A DNA stretch of 28,496 bases, taken from IMG/VR virus record IMGVR_UViG_3300007346_000154, positions 1 through 28,496 of that record. The stretch is one strand, 5' to 3'. A program made the translations under genes and the position numbers. This document shows, in pieces, positions 13,654 to 22,431 of the stretch. The notes below the pieces were generated by a model. The model searched no databases, was not told the DNA's origin, and saw nothing but the letters and a program-made list of their open reading frames with translations. Source of the stretch: a virus. Position 1 is the stretch's first letter, and each line of letters starts with the position of its first letter.

Positions 13654-15942
13654 ATGAAAATTTCAACAGAAAATATCACACCTGTAGAAGAATTGGAAGA
13701 CGGCTCTACTATTTATGAAGTTGGCGCGTCTGAAATAGAGCCAAATAGTGACAATAGTTTTTATGCTAATCTAGCAGAAGATATGACTGATAGTAGTAGA
13801 CATAAATTATCTACCTATCTTTTAGAGCAGATAGATGAAGACATAGAAGCTAGAAAAGATTGGCTTACATCTGTACAGAAGGTAAAAGAATATCTGGGTT
13901 TTTCTTTGGAGGACTTAAAAGACATACCATTTGCCCAGAGCACTAGAACCTTTGATACAACGCTCTCTACTGCCCTTATTAGATTCTATGCAACAACTAG
14001 AGCCGAACTACTACCGCAATCAGGACCTGCTGGTTTTAAGATACGGGGAGAAGTTAGCGAGGAGTTAGAGAAAAAAGGTGAGTTGATTCGTAACTGGCTC
14101 AATTATTTTCTAACAGTAAAAGATTATGCTTACTATTCTGACTTTGAACGTTTTCTGCTTTACCTAGGGTTATATGGTAGTGGCTTTAAGAAGGTCTATT
14201 ACGATAAGCTGTCAAATAAGCCAATAAGTAGATTTATAATGCCAGAAGATTTTGTTATTGATGGCGATTGCACTTCTGTTCTAGAGTCAGAACGCCTTAC
14301 TCATATTCTTCACCTATCAAAAAGAGAAATTATCTTAAAGCAGCAAAGTGGTATTTATCGTGAATGTGAGCTTCCTTATTTAAAGGGTATTGATGCAAGT
14401 GATGAAGATGATGATACGGATAATAAGAAAAAAGATGGAATAGATTTAAGTGCTTATACTAAGCAGTCATTATTTGCTATCTATGAGGTGCACACTTATC
14501 TTAATTTAGAGGATTTTACTGATAGTAGTGATAGTAAAAACAGCACGGAAGTACCTCTTCCTTATGTTGTAACTATTGATAAGATATCAAAAGAAATACT
14601 AGCTATTAGGCGTAATTGGGATGAGCAGGACGAAGAAAGAAAACGCACTAATTATTTTGTGCAGTATAATTACCTACCAGGCTTTGGCGTATATGGTATT
14701 GGCCTTGCTCATTTGCTTGGTTCAAATGCTATTACTCTTACTAAATTATTGCGCCAGCTTGTAGATGCAGGTTCATTTAAGAACTTACCTGGTGGACTTA
14801 GAACAAAAGGCTTTAAGCAGCAAAATAATGATTTAATAGTAGGTCCAGGTGAATTCGTTGAGATCGATACAGGTGGGGTACCTCTATCAGAAGCCTTTAT
14901 GCCTCTACCATATTCAGAGCCATCGCAAACTCTGCGGGAATTAAGGTTAGAGATAGTAGACCAGTGTAGGGAATTAGGTTCTACATCAGAGCTTGGCATG
15001 CTGGATTCTAAAGAGGATATACCAACAGGGACTATGCTTGCGGCTCTTGAGAATAATAATCGCATTCAATCAGCGGTACTTCGGTCTATCCATCATTCTT
15101 TAAGTTATGAATTACAGCTAATAGAAAAGCTGTTTAGAGATACTTTAGAGTATGAAGAATTTAGCTTTGGTAATAGTAATTCTGTTATTTCATCGGAAGA
15201 TTTTATTGATGAAGTAAAGATAATTCCTGTCTCTGACCCATCAACTAACTCTAAAATACAAAAAATCATTAAAGCACAGGAGGTGCTACGTACCGCTGAA
15301 GCATCTCCAGATTTGCATAATATGAAAGAAGTGCTGCGTATTAATTATGAGGCTCAAGGTTTATCATCTGAGGAAATAGATAAGATACTACCAGCAGATG
15401 AGGAGCAAGAAATGCCGCCACTCGACCCTATAACTGAGAATATCAATATTCTAATGGGTAAAGGTGTTTCTGCTGCTATGTGGCAAGACCATGCTGCACA
15501 TAAGATGGTACATGGAACATTTGCAGAGCAGCATCCAGAGTTACAAGCGCAAATTATGGCTCATATTACCGAACATGAAGCATATGAGTATTTGATTAAG
15601 ATGCAGCAAATGATAGGTAGTGAATTACCATCACTTGAGGAAATACAAAATCCAGACATTCAGAATGCTATAGCTTTAGCTGCTGCTGGTGGAGTAGATG
15701 CTTCAGGAGAGGCCTCTAATAGCACTCAAGGTCCTATTGACCCTAATGAGCTTATTTTAGCTGATATCAGACAGAAAGAAGAAGAGGTAAAGGCAAAAGA
15801 GCGTATGGCAGATAAGAAGCTGGAATTTGATACATTCAAGACTCAATTAGATTTTGAAAAAGAAAAAGCCAAGATTGAGTCCAATGAAGATATAGCCGAA
15901 TTAAAGGCTGAAACTGAACTTAAAAAATCATCCAATCAATAA
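13654..15942 (+). CDS. portal protein
   Basis: The portal forms the dodecameric ring through which DNA enters and to which the tail binds. The 762-residue length fits large podovirus-type portals. Visible features: acidic start; LEQIDEDIEARKDWLTSVQK; FDTTLSTALIRFYATTRAEL followed by LPQSGPAG; a central wing region with YNYLPGFGVYGIGLAHLLG and a long helix-rich domain; and a C-terminal charged coiled coil from about residue 700 (KEEEVKAKERMADKKLEFD). I chose ATG 13654; a TTG three codons upstream is also possible. There is no strong ribosome-binding site. Position directly after terminase (apart from the moron) and before small capsid-cluster genes supports the call. Confidence 0.85.
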   Translation: MKISTENITPVEELEDGSTIYEVGASEIEPNSDNSFYANLAEDMTDSSRHKLSTYLLEQIDEDIEARKDWLTSVQKVKEYLGFSLEDLKDIPFAQSTRTFDTTLSTALIRFYATTRAELLPQSGPAGFKIRGEVSEELEKKGELIRNWLNYFLTVKDYAYYSDFERFLLYLGLYGSGFKKVYYDKLSNKPISRFIMPEDFVIDGDCTSVLESERLTHILHLSKREIILKQQSGIYRECELPYLKGIDASDEDDDTDNKKKDGIDLSAYTKQSLFAIYEVHTYLNLEDFTDSSDSKNSTEVPLPYVVTIDKISKEILAIRRNWDEQDEERKRTNYFVQYNYLPGFGVYGIGLAHLLGSNAITLTKLLRQLVDAGSFKNLPGGLRTKGFKQQNNDLIVGPGEFVEIDTGGVPLSEAFMPLPYSEPSQTLRELRLEIVDQCRELGSTSELGMLDSKEDIPTGTMLAALENNNRIQSAVLRSIHHSLSYELQLIEKLFRDTLEYEEFSFGNSNSVISSEDFIDEVKIIPVSDPSTNSKIQKIIKAQEVLRTAEASPDLHNMKEVLRINYEAQGLSSEEIDKILPADEEQEMPPLDPITENINILMGKGVSAAMWQDHAAHKMVHGTFAEQHPELQAQIMAHITEHEAYEYLIKMQQMIGSELPSLEEIQNPDIQNAIALAAAGGVDASGEASNSTQGPIDPNELILADIRQKEEEVKAKERMADKKLEFDTFKTQLDFEKEKAKIESNEDIAELKAETELKKSSNQ

Positions 15943-15960
15943 ACTTTAGAGGAAAATAAT

Positions 15961-16230
15961 ATGGATAAAAATATGAGAGCTGGTTTTCAAGGAAAGAAAG
16001 ATGCTATGAGAGAATTAGCAGATAAACTAATGAATCATCCAGGAACTGCAAAAGATGTATACCCATCTGCATCTAGTGCTGATAAGGAGCAAATGAGATT
16101 ATACAAAAAAGGTGGTCCAGTTAAAAAGTTTGCTGCTGGTGGAGTTGCTAAAATAAGGCATAAACAGGCTACTAAAAGCGGCGCACCACTTCCTGCTTCA
16201 AAGCAAAAAAGAGGTTGTAAGAATAAATAG
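15961..16230 (+). CDS. small basic virion-cluster protein, 89 aa
   Basis: TTAGAGGAAAAT precedes the ATG. The product has a charged first half and a glycine/lysine-rich second half of the pattern KKGGPVKKFAAGGVAKIRHK, then SGAPLPASKQKRGCKNK. Such KxGGxVKxxAxGG tails are frequent in short proteins next to phage portals; their role is not established. Its stop touches the ATG of the next gene (TAG-ATG), showing coupled translation. Confidence 0.65.
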   Translation: MDKNMRAGFQGKKDAMRELADKLMNHPGTAKDVYPSASSADKEQMRLYKKGGPVKKFAAGGVAKIRHKQATKSGAPLPASKQKRGCKNK

Positions 16231-16419
16231 ATGTTGTTTGAAAGATTAATGCAGGAAATGCGGGAAGAAAAAAGCAATCTAGAGAAAATGATTTCTCAGG
16301 GTCAAGTAGAAGACTTTGCTGATTATAAGTTTCTTGCAGGTAGGGTCAGAGGACTTACAGATGCAATAGATATTTGTAAATATACATTTAAAAGGTACGA
16401 CAATGAAGAATCAAGTTAA
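16231..16419 (+). CDS. small helical phage protein, 62 aa
   Basis: The ATG immediately follows the previous stop and the gene overlaps the GroES-like gene by 17 bases. The product is one charged helix plus a conserved-looking DFADYKFLAGRVRGLTDAID segment, a pattern I recognise from small proteins near portals of other phages (FEDYxxLxGxIxGL). Function unknown. Confidence 0.65.
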   Translation: MLFERLMQEMREEKSNLEKMISQGQVEDFADYKFLAGRVRGLTDAIDICKYTFKRYDNEESS

Positions 16420-16813
16420 AGAAGATATTGGTATTGACTTAAAAACTTTTGATAAGGATGCAGAAATAGCCAAGTTCAAGAATATCAGGCCAACTGGTTG
16501 GAGTATAGCTGTTAGGCTATATACGCAACCGCAAAAGGTTGGAAGTCTATATATGCCAGATAGTTATAATGATGAGCAGAAATATAGAAACTTTGTTGGT
16601 TTAGTAGTTGCCATGGCTGATGGAGCTTATAAAGATGAAGTCAGATATAAAAATACAGGTCCTTGGTGTAAGGTTGGGGACTGGGTATATTTTCCCCGTC
16701 ATGCAGGATATCAAATCAGTTTTAGAGGAATACCAGTTTATATTTTAAATGATGATGTAATAAGTGGTGTTTTAGAGGACCCAATTAACGACATTCCAAA
16801 TATGTCAAAATAG
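16403..16813 (+). CDS. GroES-like phage co-chaperonin
   Basis: Residues about 28-125 follow the chaperonin-10 pattern: IRPTGWSIAVRLYTQ at the first strand, VGSLYMPDSYNDEQKY in place of the mobile loop, FVGLVVAMADGAY, then WCKVGDWVYFPRHAG, and IPVYILNDDVISGVLED at the end. GroES caps GroEL; phage versions such as T4 gp31 adapt the cage for large capsid proteins. Its place between portal, scaffold and capsid genes fits a role in capsid folding. The mobile-loop region is polar rather than the usual GGIVL, so affinity for the host GroEL may differ. AAAAGG precedes the ATG. Confidence 0.8.
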   Translation: MKNQVKEDIGIDLKTFDKDAEIAKFKNIRPTGWSIAVRLYTQPQKVGSLYMPDSYNDEQKYRNFVGLVVAMADGAYKDEVRYKNTGPWCKVGDWVYFPRHAGYQISFRGIPVYILNDDVISGVLEDPINDIPNMSK

Positions 16814-16825
16814 CAAGAGGAAACT

Positions 16826-17886
16826 ATGAATGAACATTTATCACAAGACACCTCTGCCGCTCATACTGAAGATACAAGCGGTTTAGAGGAATTGAAAAAA
16901 GCAATGGATGAAATAAATAAATTAAGTAATGAATCTAATCCAGAGCCTGATACTACTGTAGAAGAAAAAGAGGAATTAGAACAGGAAAAAGTTGTTGATG
17001 GTAATGAAGACAATTCTGAAGATATTACTGATATAGACCAGACAGAGCCTGCAGAAATTGAAGAGGCTCCTGATGAAGAGTCAGAAGTTGAGTCTAAACC
17101 TGATACTAAAAAGCAAAAAGAAAAGAAATTCTGGAAAGAGCGCAGGGAAAAATACAAAGTTCTTGCAGAAAGAGATAAGCTTGCTGCTGAATTAGAGGAA
17201 TTAAGGGCTCAACGTGATAAAGCTTTAGAAGTTGGTAATTATCATTATGGTCAGAATGCTTATTCTGACTTGGAAAAAGCTAAACTTCTAAAAAAGAAAG
17301 CTATTGAAGAAGGTGATATTGATGCTTAACAGAAGCTGATATTGCTCTTGTAAGAGCTGCTAATGCTGTTGATGAAGTTGAGAGATGGAATTCACAGTCT
17401 AATACTCAAAGTAAAACTGAAGATAATGTTCAAAATAGCCAGAATACGCATAATATTTCTCTTGCCCAGCAGGAAATGGCTAAAGATTGGCTTGAATCGC
17501 ATCCAGAACTTAATCCAGCTTCGGGCAATTACGATGCTACTTTTGCACAAAAAGTAGGAAACTATATAAATGCATTAGATCGCAATATTGCAGATAGCGG
17601 TCAGTCAGAACATTATTTCTCAGACGCTTATTTTGAAGCAATTGATAATCATATTGATAGTATAAGAAAGCCAATAGTTAAAACAAATACCCCACCAGCT
17701 TCTGCTGATAATGTTGCAGGGGTTAAGAAGTCTTATCAATCACATGGAGGAGTGGCGGGAAGAAATACCCAGAAAATAATATTAACTGCCGATGAGAAAC
17801 GTATGGCTTCTAATGCAGGTATTTCTGAAGAAGATTGGCTTAAATATAAAATTGAAGATTTAAATAAACAAAAAAAGAGAGCATAA
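16826..17886 (+). pseudogene. scaffolding-like protein gene split by a -1 frameshift
   Basis: The first part (from ATG 16826, AAGAGGAAA site) encodes 167 residues: a very acidic N-terminus (about residues 1-95, many E and D), then a coiled coil (KVLAERDKLAAELEELRAQ). It stops at TAA 17327-17329. The sequence continues in the -1 frame without a break in character: from about 17326 to the stop at 17886 the reading is EADIALVRAANAVDEVERW, then WLESHPELNPASGNYDATFA, and a basic C-terminus ending KKRA. Acidic start, coiled coil, basic capsid-binding end and position between portal and capsid genes fit a scaffold. Adding one base near 17325 restores one 350-residue protein. ATG 17476 (CAGGAA just upstream) could express the second part alone. 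It may be a real mutation, a sequencing error, or, less likely, recoding. Confidence 0.65.
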
Positions 17887-17889
17887 ATT

Positions 17890-18393
17890 ATGACAAAAAA
17901 TAAAGTTATATCTAGTAGAGAATCAGAACAAAGGTCTCATAACACTAGGGATTCAGAAACAAGAACATCTTCAACTAGAGAAGCAGACCTTAGATCACAT
18001 ACAATGCGCAATGATTATGATATGGATTATATTAGTCCACTTGATGTACCTGATAGTATAAAAAAAGATGGTTATTCTTATAGATGGGTTAATACCTCTA
18101 TAAAAGGTGAAGAAAATTATCGTATCGATGAAATGGCAGCTAAAGGCTGGACTTTAGTGCCAGTAGATAGAAGTCCAAATATTGCCTTTGACCCTCTGGG
18201 ACGTAATCCATTATCTAAGCAATATATTTGTTATAAAGATGTGGTTTTAATGGAAAGACCTACTGTTTACTCAGATAGAGAAAGAGCAAGGTTAGATGCT
18301 ATTAATAGAAATAAAATTAAATCGTTACGTGGTGTTAGTAATGATGTTGGCAACATGTCCCATACCAGTACAACTTCAATAGACAGTTTTTAA
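17890..18393 (+). CDS. virion-cluster protein with SRE-repeat N-terminus, 167 aa
   Basis: The N-terminal 40 residues are repetitive and polar: SSRESEQRSHNTRDSE, then TSSTREADLRSHTMR, a repeated S-R-E/D-x-x-x-R-S-H-x-x-R unit. The body has GYSYRWVNTSIKGEENYRID followed by a KGWTLVPVDRSP segment. This YRWV...W.PV pattern occurs in small proteins of phage structural clusters, usually beside the capsid gene; no function is established. It begins three bases after the scaffold-like gene. Confidence 0.6.
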   Translation: MTKNKVISSRESEQRSHNTRDSETRTSSTREADLRSHTMRNDYDMDYISPLDVPDSIKKDGYSYRWVNTSIKGEENYRIDEMAAKGWTLVPVDRSPNIAFDPLGRNPLSKQYICYKDVVLMERPTVYSDRERARLDAINRNKIKSLRGVSNDVGNMSHTSTTSIDSF

Positions 18394-18395
18394 CT

Positions 18396-19532
18396 ATGGC
18401 AATATTACCTTCAGATTCAAGTTATCAAAAAATATCATTAACAAGTAATATTACTTTATATTGGCCGTTTTATACTCCAGCAGGAGAAAATACTATGACT
18501 GATATAATGGATATAGAGCCTGATCAAGATGGTTGGTCTATTACATTACCTGATGCTAGTTTAGCTGGTAATGGCACTAATTTTCTAGTCAATAATATCA
18601 GTATACATTCTTTTAAATTATTTAAACATGATGGAATCACTGAACTTGCAACTATTGCTGGTGGTGAGGTTAAATTTATAAACTTAACTGATAATGCAAC
18701 AAGTAATGGTATATGGTCGGTTATACCTTTTGGAGCAGGGCAGGCTGCTATTACTGCAATTACTGCTACAAGTGGTAATAATTCAATAAATATTACTAAC
18801 GGCAGTCTTGTTCCACCTGGCGGAGTTATAGATTTTACTCTTCCTACATCGCTTACCAATTTTAATAATATCAATAGTACAGCTTTCCCAGTAATAAAGA
18901 CAACAGCACCTCTTACTTTTGGTACTGTAGAATTAGTTGCAGGTGAGAATATTGTCATTACTAATGCAAGTGGTATATCAGGAGAGCCAGTAATAAACTT
19001 AAATAATACAGTAACAGGACTTAATTCCCTTGAGGTTGGTGATGTTACTATGAGTGGGTCTATTATTACCTCTAATATTGCAAATGGTAATATTGATATG
19101 GTAACAAATGGCACTGGCAAACTAAACTTTAATGGTGTAACTGTAGATATTAATAACAATATTGCTAATGTTAATGATTTAACTGTCAATGGCAAATTCA
19201 GTAATCCATTAATGCCATCTGCGTGGTGCGTATTTACAGATACTGTAACTGGCAGCAGCAATAATATTGTAAATCAAGCATCTGAGAATATTGCAAGTAT
19301 TACAGGGGGCAATGGCAGATATGTTCTGACTTTTACTAATGCTATGTCTTCAATTAACTATGGTGTAATTATTACGTTAGGTAGTAATGGTAGCGCATTG
19401 CCTCCGCCAGTATATCATGCTTTTTTTACAGTTAGAGAAACTACATCAGCAACTATAGCAATACTCGATGCAAGCGGGGAATTTGTACAAAGTTTTCCTG
19501 ATGGGGTTACTGTGGTGGTTATGTCTAATTAA
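18396..19532 (+). CDS. beta-rich fibre protein, probably head or tail fibre
   Basis: The 378-residue product is rich in N, T, S, G and I with short beta repeats (ATSGNNSINITNGSLVPPGG, then VELVAGENIVITNASGISG, GDVTMSGSIITSNIANGNID). These are typical of trimeric fibre shafts. The C-terminus (about 275-378) is a distinct, possibly globular tip. It lacks cysteine motifs, signal peptide and membrane segments. Lying before the capsid genes rather than among the tail genes, it may be a head fibre or decoration. It starts two bases after the preceding stop. Confidence 0.6.
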   Translation: MAILPSDSSYQKISLTSNITLYWPFYTPAGENTMTDIMDIEPDQDGWSITLPDASLAGNGTNFLVNNISIHSFKLFKHDGITELATIAGGEVKFINLTDNATSNGIWSVIPFGAGQAAITAITATSGNNSINITNGSLVPPGGVIDFTLPTSLTNFNNINSTAFPVIKTTAPLTFGTVELVAGENIVITNASGISGEPVINLNNTVTGLNSLEVGDVTMSGSIITSNIANGNIDMVTNGTGKLNFNGVTVDINNNIANVNDLTVNGKFSNPLMPSAWCVFTDTVTGSSNNIVNQASENIASITGGNGRYVLTFTNAMSSINYGVIITLGSNGSALPPPVYHAFFTVRETTSATIAILDASGEFVQSFPDGVTVVVMSN

Positions 19533-19551
19533 AAGATAAGTGGAAAGCAGA

Positions 19552-20442
19552 ATGAAGATTAATAATGATAATTTAATAAATGGGTATATCACTACTGGTA
19601 AAGTAGAAGAAAAAGTCGTTATAAAAAAACAATATGAATCTTTATTGTCGCATAATAATTCCATAATACGCTCTTCTGAGTCTAATCAAAAAAATAGTAT
19701 TTTTGATGTTTCAGCTAAGAATGTGAATATACTCAATAATGATAAGTTGGATTTATTCCAGTTAATAGAATATCAAAATAATAATAAACTGTTGTCTAAA
19801 ATTAAATGGGAGAAGGAAGTACTTACTAACGATATAAAGAGTGTTTTTGGTTTTTATGAAGACGATTTGAAAAAATATGTTATGGAGAATCAATGGGCAG
19901 ATAGCTACACTTGTTTTTGTTTTAAAAAAAAACAAGGAGTAAATTCTATTTTTAATCCTGATCTTATAATGGAAAAAGTCCATATGTTTGCACAAAATGA
20001 CATTCCAAAAGATATGGAAAAGAATATAATAACAACTTTCCAAATATTACTTGTTGAATTGGTTTATACGTTAATGTTAGAACCTAATATCACCCAAGAT
20101 ATATTTAAAAAATATTATAAAATAATTAGTAAATGTAGTCTTCAATATAAAGATGTATTTAATACTATGCTAAATTTATGTCGTAAATATTCAAAAAACG
20201 AGGATATAAAAAATTTTTTTTCGCATAAAGAAATGTCTAGTACAGAAAGTATAAAAAACGAAAAAAATAAGTTTGAAAAAACAAAGGATAGTTTTTTAGA
20301 GCAAGTTTTTGATACCACTAAGAGTAAAATGAATGAAGAGGAAAAATTAATTGATATCCACATTAATGAAAAATTACTTCAGATAAAAAATTCTAACGAA
20401 GAGATTGAGATATTAGGAGAAAATTGTGATTATAAAATATAA
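19552..20442 (+). CDS. large unknown helical protein (moron or effector candidate), 296 aa
   Basis: I chose ATG 19552, with GGAAAG upstream, over an in-frame GTG at 19540. The product is lysine/asparagine/isoleucine-rich, cytosolic-looking and mostly helical; its last third is strongly charged (FEKTKDSFLEQVFDTTKSKM). A central segment has WADSYTCFCFKKKQG and a hydrophobic helix (TTFQILLVELVYTLML). The DNA looks more AT-rich than the virion genes on either side, suggesting separate acquisition. No domain recognised. It sits between the fibre gene and the capsid promoter, where phages often carry extra genes. Confidence 0.65.
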   Translation: MKINNDNLINGYITTGKVEEKVVIKKQYESLLSHNNSIIRSSESNQKNSIFDVSAKNVNILNNDKLDLFQLIEYQNNNKLLSKIKWEKEVLTNDIKSVFGFYEDDLKKYVMENQWADSYTCFCFKKKQGVNSIFNPDLIMEKVHMFAQNDIPKDMEKNIITTFQILLVELVYTLMLEPNITQDIFKKYYKIISKCSLQYKDVFNTMLNLCRKYSKNEDIKNFFSHKEMSSTESIKNEKNKFEKTKDSFLEQVFDTTKSKMNEEEKLIDIHINEKLLQIKNSNEEIEILGENCDYKI

Positions 20443-20461
20443 TTTTTTCTTAGTAAAAATA

Positions 20462-20470
20462 TGTTATAAT
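20462..20470 (+). promoter_or_regulatory. extended -10 promoter of the capsid operon
   Basis: TGTTATAAT lies 20 bases after the stop of the preceding gene. Transcription would start near 20477, giving a leader of about 260 nt before the ATG at 20739, by far the longest leader in the window; it holds the structured repeats of the next entry. Confidence 0.5.
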
Positions 20471-20500
20471 AGAATTATTAAATCTGAAATAACATCAGGT

Positions 20501-20690
20501 TAGTTTCTACGAAACTATAAATCGTACTCTTGGTTTTAGCTTTTTCCCTTAAAAAGCATACGTCAGACGAGACATAAAAACGTTGAATTTGGTTTTTAAA
20601 TCTCACCATTAAAGATTTCTTCGCTATTTTCCGGTTCTACGAACCTTCTAAAATCGTATCTTTGGTTGTTGGTATCTTGCCTTAAAGATT
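20501..20690 (+). ncRNA. three tandem two-hairpin RNA units in the capsid mRNA leader
   Basis: Three degenerate units of 57-58 nt occupy 20501-20557, 20561-20618 and 20633-20690. Each has a first hairpin with a three-base loop: TAGTTTC-TAC-GAAACTA in unit 1, a weak CGT-CAG-ACG in unit 2, and GGTTC-TAC-GAACC in unit 3. A single-stranded middle follows, resembling TAAAATCGTA..CTTTGGTTTTT in all three. A second hairpin closes each: GCTTTTT-CCCTT-AAAAAGC, AAATCT-CACCATTAA-AGATTT, and ATCTT-GCCTTA-AAGAT. Stems change on both sides while pairing is kept, as expected for a selected RNA fold. No long frame is present. Likely roles are translational or stability control of capsid messages; no known RNA family is recognised. 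Confidence 0.6.
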
Positions 20691-20738
20691 CTAAAAGTAA
20701 TTTTAATTTTAAAAATAATATAAATACGAGGAAACATT

Positions 20739-21494
20739 ATGGCGTATGGCGTTAATGCTCCTTTTGGTTTAAGACCTATTTCGTCTATAAACGGAGGTTC
20801 TTGGACTGAGAAGGTAAATGAATATTTTATCTCTGCAAGTGCAGATGGTGCTACTACTTATGCAAGTAATATTTTTACTGGTGACCCTGTTATCTTTAAT
20901 ACAGTAGCTGCCAATCAGGGCGGAGGTACTATTGCAAGGTATGGATTTAATACAGATGGTAATGCTGGAACTAATGATGTATCAGTAGTTGGGGTATTTG
21001 CTGGATGTAGATATACAGATATAAATGGTAAGTTGGTACAATCAGCTTATTGGCCTGCATCAACTAGAGTACAGGCTGATACTAAAATTATTGCATCTGT
21101 TATTGATGACCCGAGTGTTGTGTATGATATTCAGGTTTCTACTTGGACGAATGTATTAAACGATGCACGATTTGCCTATAATATGGTTGGTCAGAATTTT
21201 GGACTTGGACTTGGAGGAGGCGGTGGAAATCTTGTGCCTAACAATCCAGTTGATGGTAATACACGTACAGGTGAATCTGGCGCATTCTTAGCAACTACAT
21301 TTACAGCTAATAATCCAGCTCATACAACAGCTACTCTTCCTTTAAAAGTAATAGGTTATACATTAGAGCCAGATAACTTAAATAAGCCGATTAGTTATGC
21401 ACAAGATGCAACTACTTCGCCTTTTTTAAATGTTAGAGTGGTGATTAATAATCATGCTTTTAAAGCAGGTACACTTGGAATAGTAGCAGCGTAA
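20739..21494 (+). CDS. capsid decoration or minor structural protein
   Basis: The 251-residue product starts AYGVNAPFGLRPISSINGG and contains IFTGDPVIFNT, VVGVFAGCRYTD, SAYWPAST and VIDDPSVVYDIQV. This pattern is common to small structural proteins encoded directly before the major capsid gene in podovirus-like phages, presumed capsid stabilisers. It is beta-rich with a glycine loop (GLGLGGGGGN, about residues 155-165). GAGGAAAC precedes the ATG. It is the first gene after the structured leader and is followed closely by the capsid gene. Confidence 0.7.
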   Translation: MAYGVNAPFGLRPISSINGGSWTEKVNEYFISASADGATTYASNIFTGDPVIFNTVAANQGGGTIARYGFNTDGNAGTNDVSVVGVFAGCRYTDINGKLVQSAYWPASTRVQADTKIIASVIDDPSVVYDIQVSTWTNVLNDARFAYNMVGQNFGLGLGGGGGNLVPNNPVDGNTRTGESGAFLATTFTANNPAHTTATLPLKVIGYTLEPDNLNKPISYAQDATTSPFLNVRVVINNHAFKAGTLGIVAA

Positions 21495-21517
21495 ATTAAT
21501 ATAAGAGGTAAATAAAA

Positions 21518-22417
21518 ATGATTAATACAGGTCAAATTGCCGAATTGCTGCGTCCAGGATTAAAAGCAGTATTTGGTCAATATCCAACATATCCTGAACA
21601 ATGGACTGAAATCTTTAAGACATATAAGTCTGATAAGTATCAGGAAATCGAAGTTGAAATGAAATATCTAGGAGCTGCTGACATTAAACCAGAAGGTCAG
21701 CCTATTGCAACAGATAGTATGGGACAAAGAATTATTACTAACTATGTACATAAGAGAGTAGGATTGTCTTTTACTATTACTAAGGAAGCAATTGAAGATA
21801 ATTTATATCAAAATCAATTTCCACAGCAAGCGGTATCACTTAGAAACTCACTGAGAGTTACTAAGAATATACTAGGTGCAAATGTACTTAATAATGCATT
21901 TAATGCGGCATATCCTATTGGAGATGGACAGCCAGTATGTTCTGAAAATCATCCAATAGATGGTGGAGTATTTTCTAATACATTTAATGCACATGTTGAC
22001 TTTAGTGAAGCTGGTGTCGAACAAGCTATTATTGCAATTCAGAAATTCCCGATGCAAAGTGGAATACTGGCGCAAACGATGGCTAAGAAGATTATTGTTC
22101 CAAGAGATTTACAGTTTGCAGCATCAAGACTTCTTAATAGTCAGTTCCGTATTAGTACAGCAAATAACGATATCAATGCTGTTTATCATAATGATTATAT
22201 TCCTGAAGGCTATAGAGTAAATCAGTACCTAACATCACAAGATGCTTGGTTTATTCTAACTGACGCTCCTGATGGATTAAAACATTATCAAAGAACAGGA
22301 GTTGAGACTGATACTTATGTGGATTATCAAACTGATAATGTTATGGCAAAAGCTACAGAACGTTATTCGTTTGGTGTATCAAATCCAAGAGGAATATTTG
22401 GCTCACCTAGTGCTTAA
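21518..22417 (+). CDS. major capsid protein
   Basis: The 299-residue protein is a HK97-fold-type capsid subunit in sequence style: LKAVFGQYPTYPEQWTEIFK near the start, RVGLSFTITKEAIEDNLYQ, a central helix-and-sheet core with AKKIIVPRDLQFAASRLLN, WFILTDAPDGLKHYQR, and the ending ERYSFGVSNPRGIFGSP. These features match Mu gpT-like/phage capsid families. AGAGGTAAA precedes the ATG, consistent with high expression. A terminator follows the gene, so the decoration and capsid genes form a short, separately transcribed operon that can be made in excess. Confidence 0.85.
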   Translation: MINTGQIAELLRPGLKAVFGQYPTYPEQWTEIFKTYKSDKYQEIEVEMKYLGAADIKPEGQPIATDSMGQRIITNYVHKRVGLSFTITKEAIEDNLYQNQFPQQAVSLRNSLRVTKNILGANVLNNAFNAAYPIGDGQPVCSENHPIDGGVFSNTFNAHVDFSEAGVEQAIIAIQKFPMQSGILAQTMAKKIIVPRDLQFAASRLLNSQFRISTANNDINAVYHNDYIPEGYRVNQYLTSQDAWFILTDAPDGLKHYQRTGVETDTYVDYQTDNVMAKATERYSFGVSNPRGIFGSPSA

Positions 22418-22431
22418 GGTAAGTTTTTTCA

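Noticed and set aside
17290-17296. A AAA AAG slippery heptamer in the zero frame of the scaffold-like gene
   Set aside because: A -1 slip there meets a TGA at 17305, so it cannot join the two coding parts; the frame change must occur after 17322.
18524-19261. 245-residue minus-strand open frame opposite the fibre gene
   Set aside because: It is hydrophobic and repetitive, the mirror of the T/N/A-rich fibre codons, with no ribosome-binding site.
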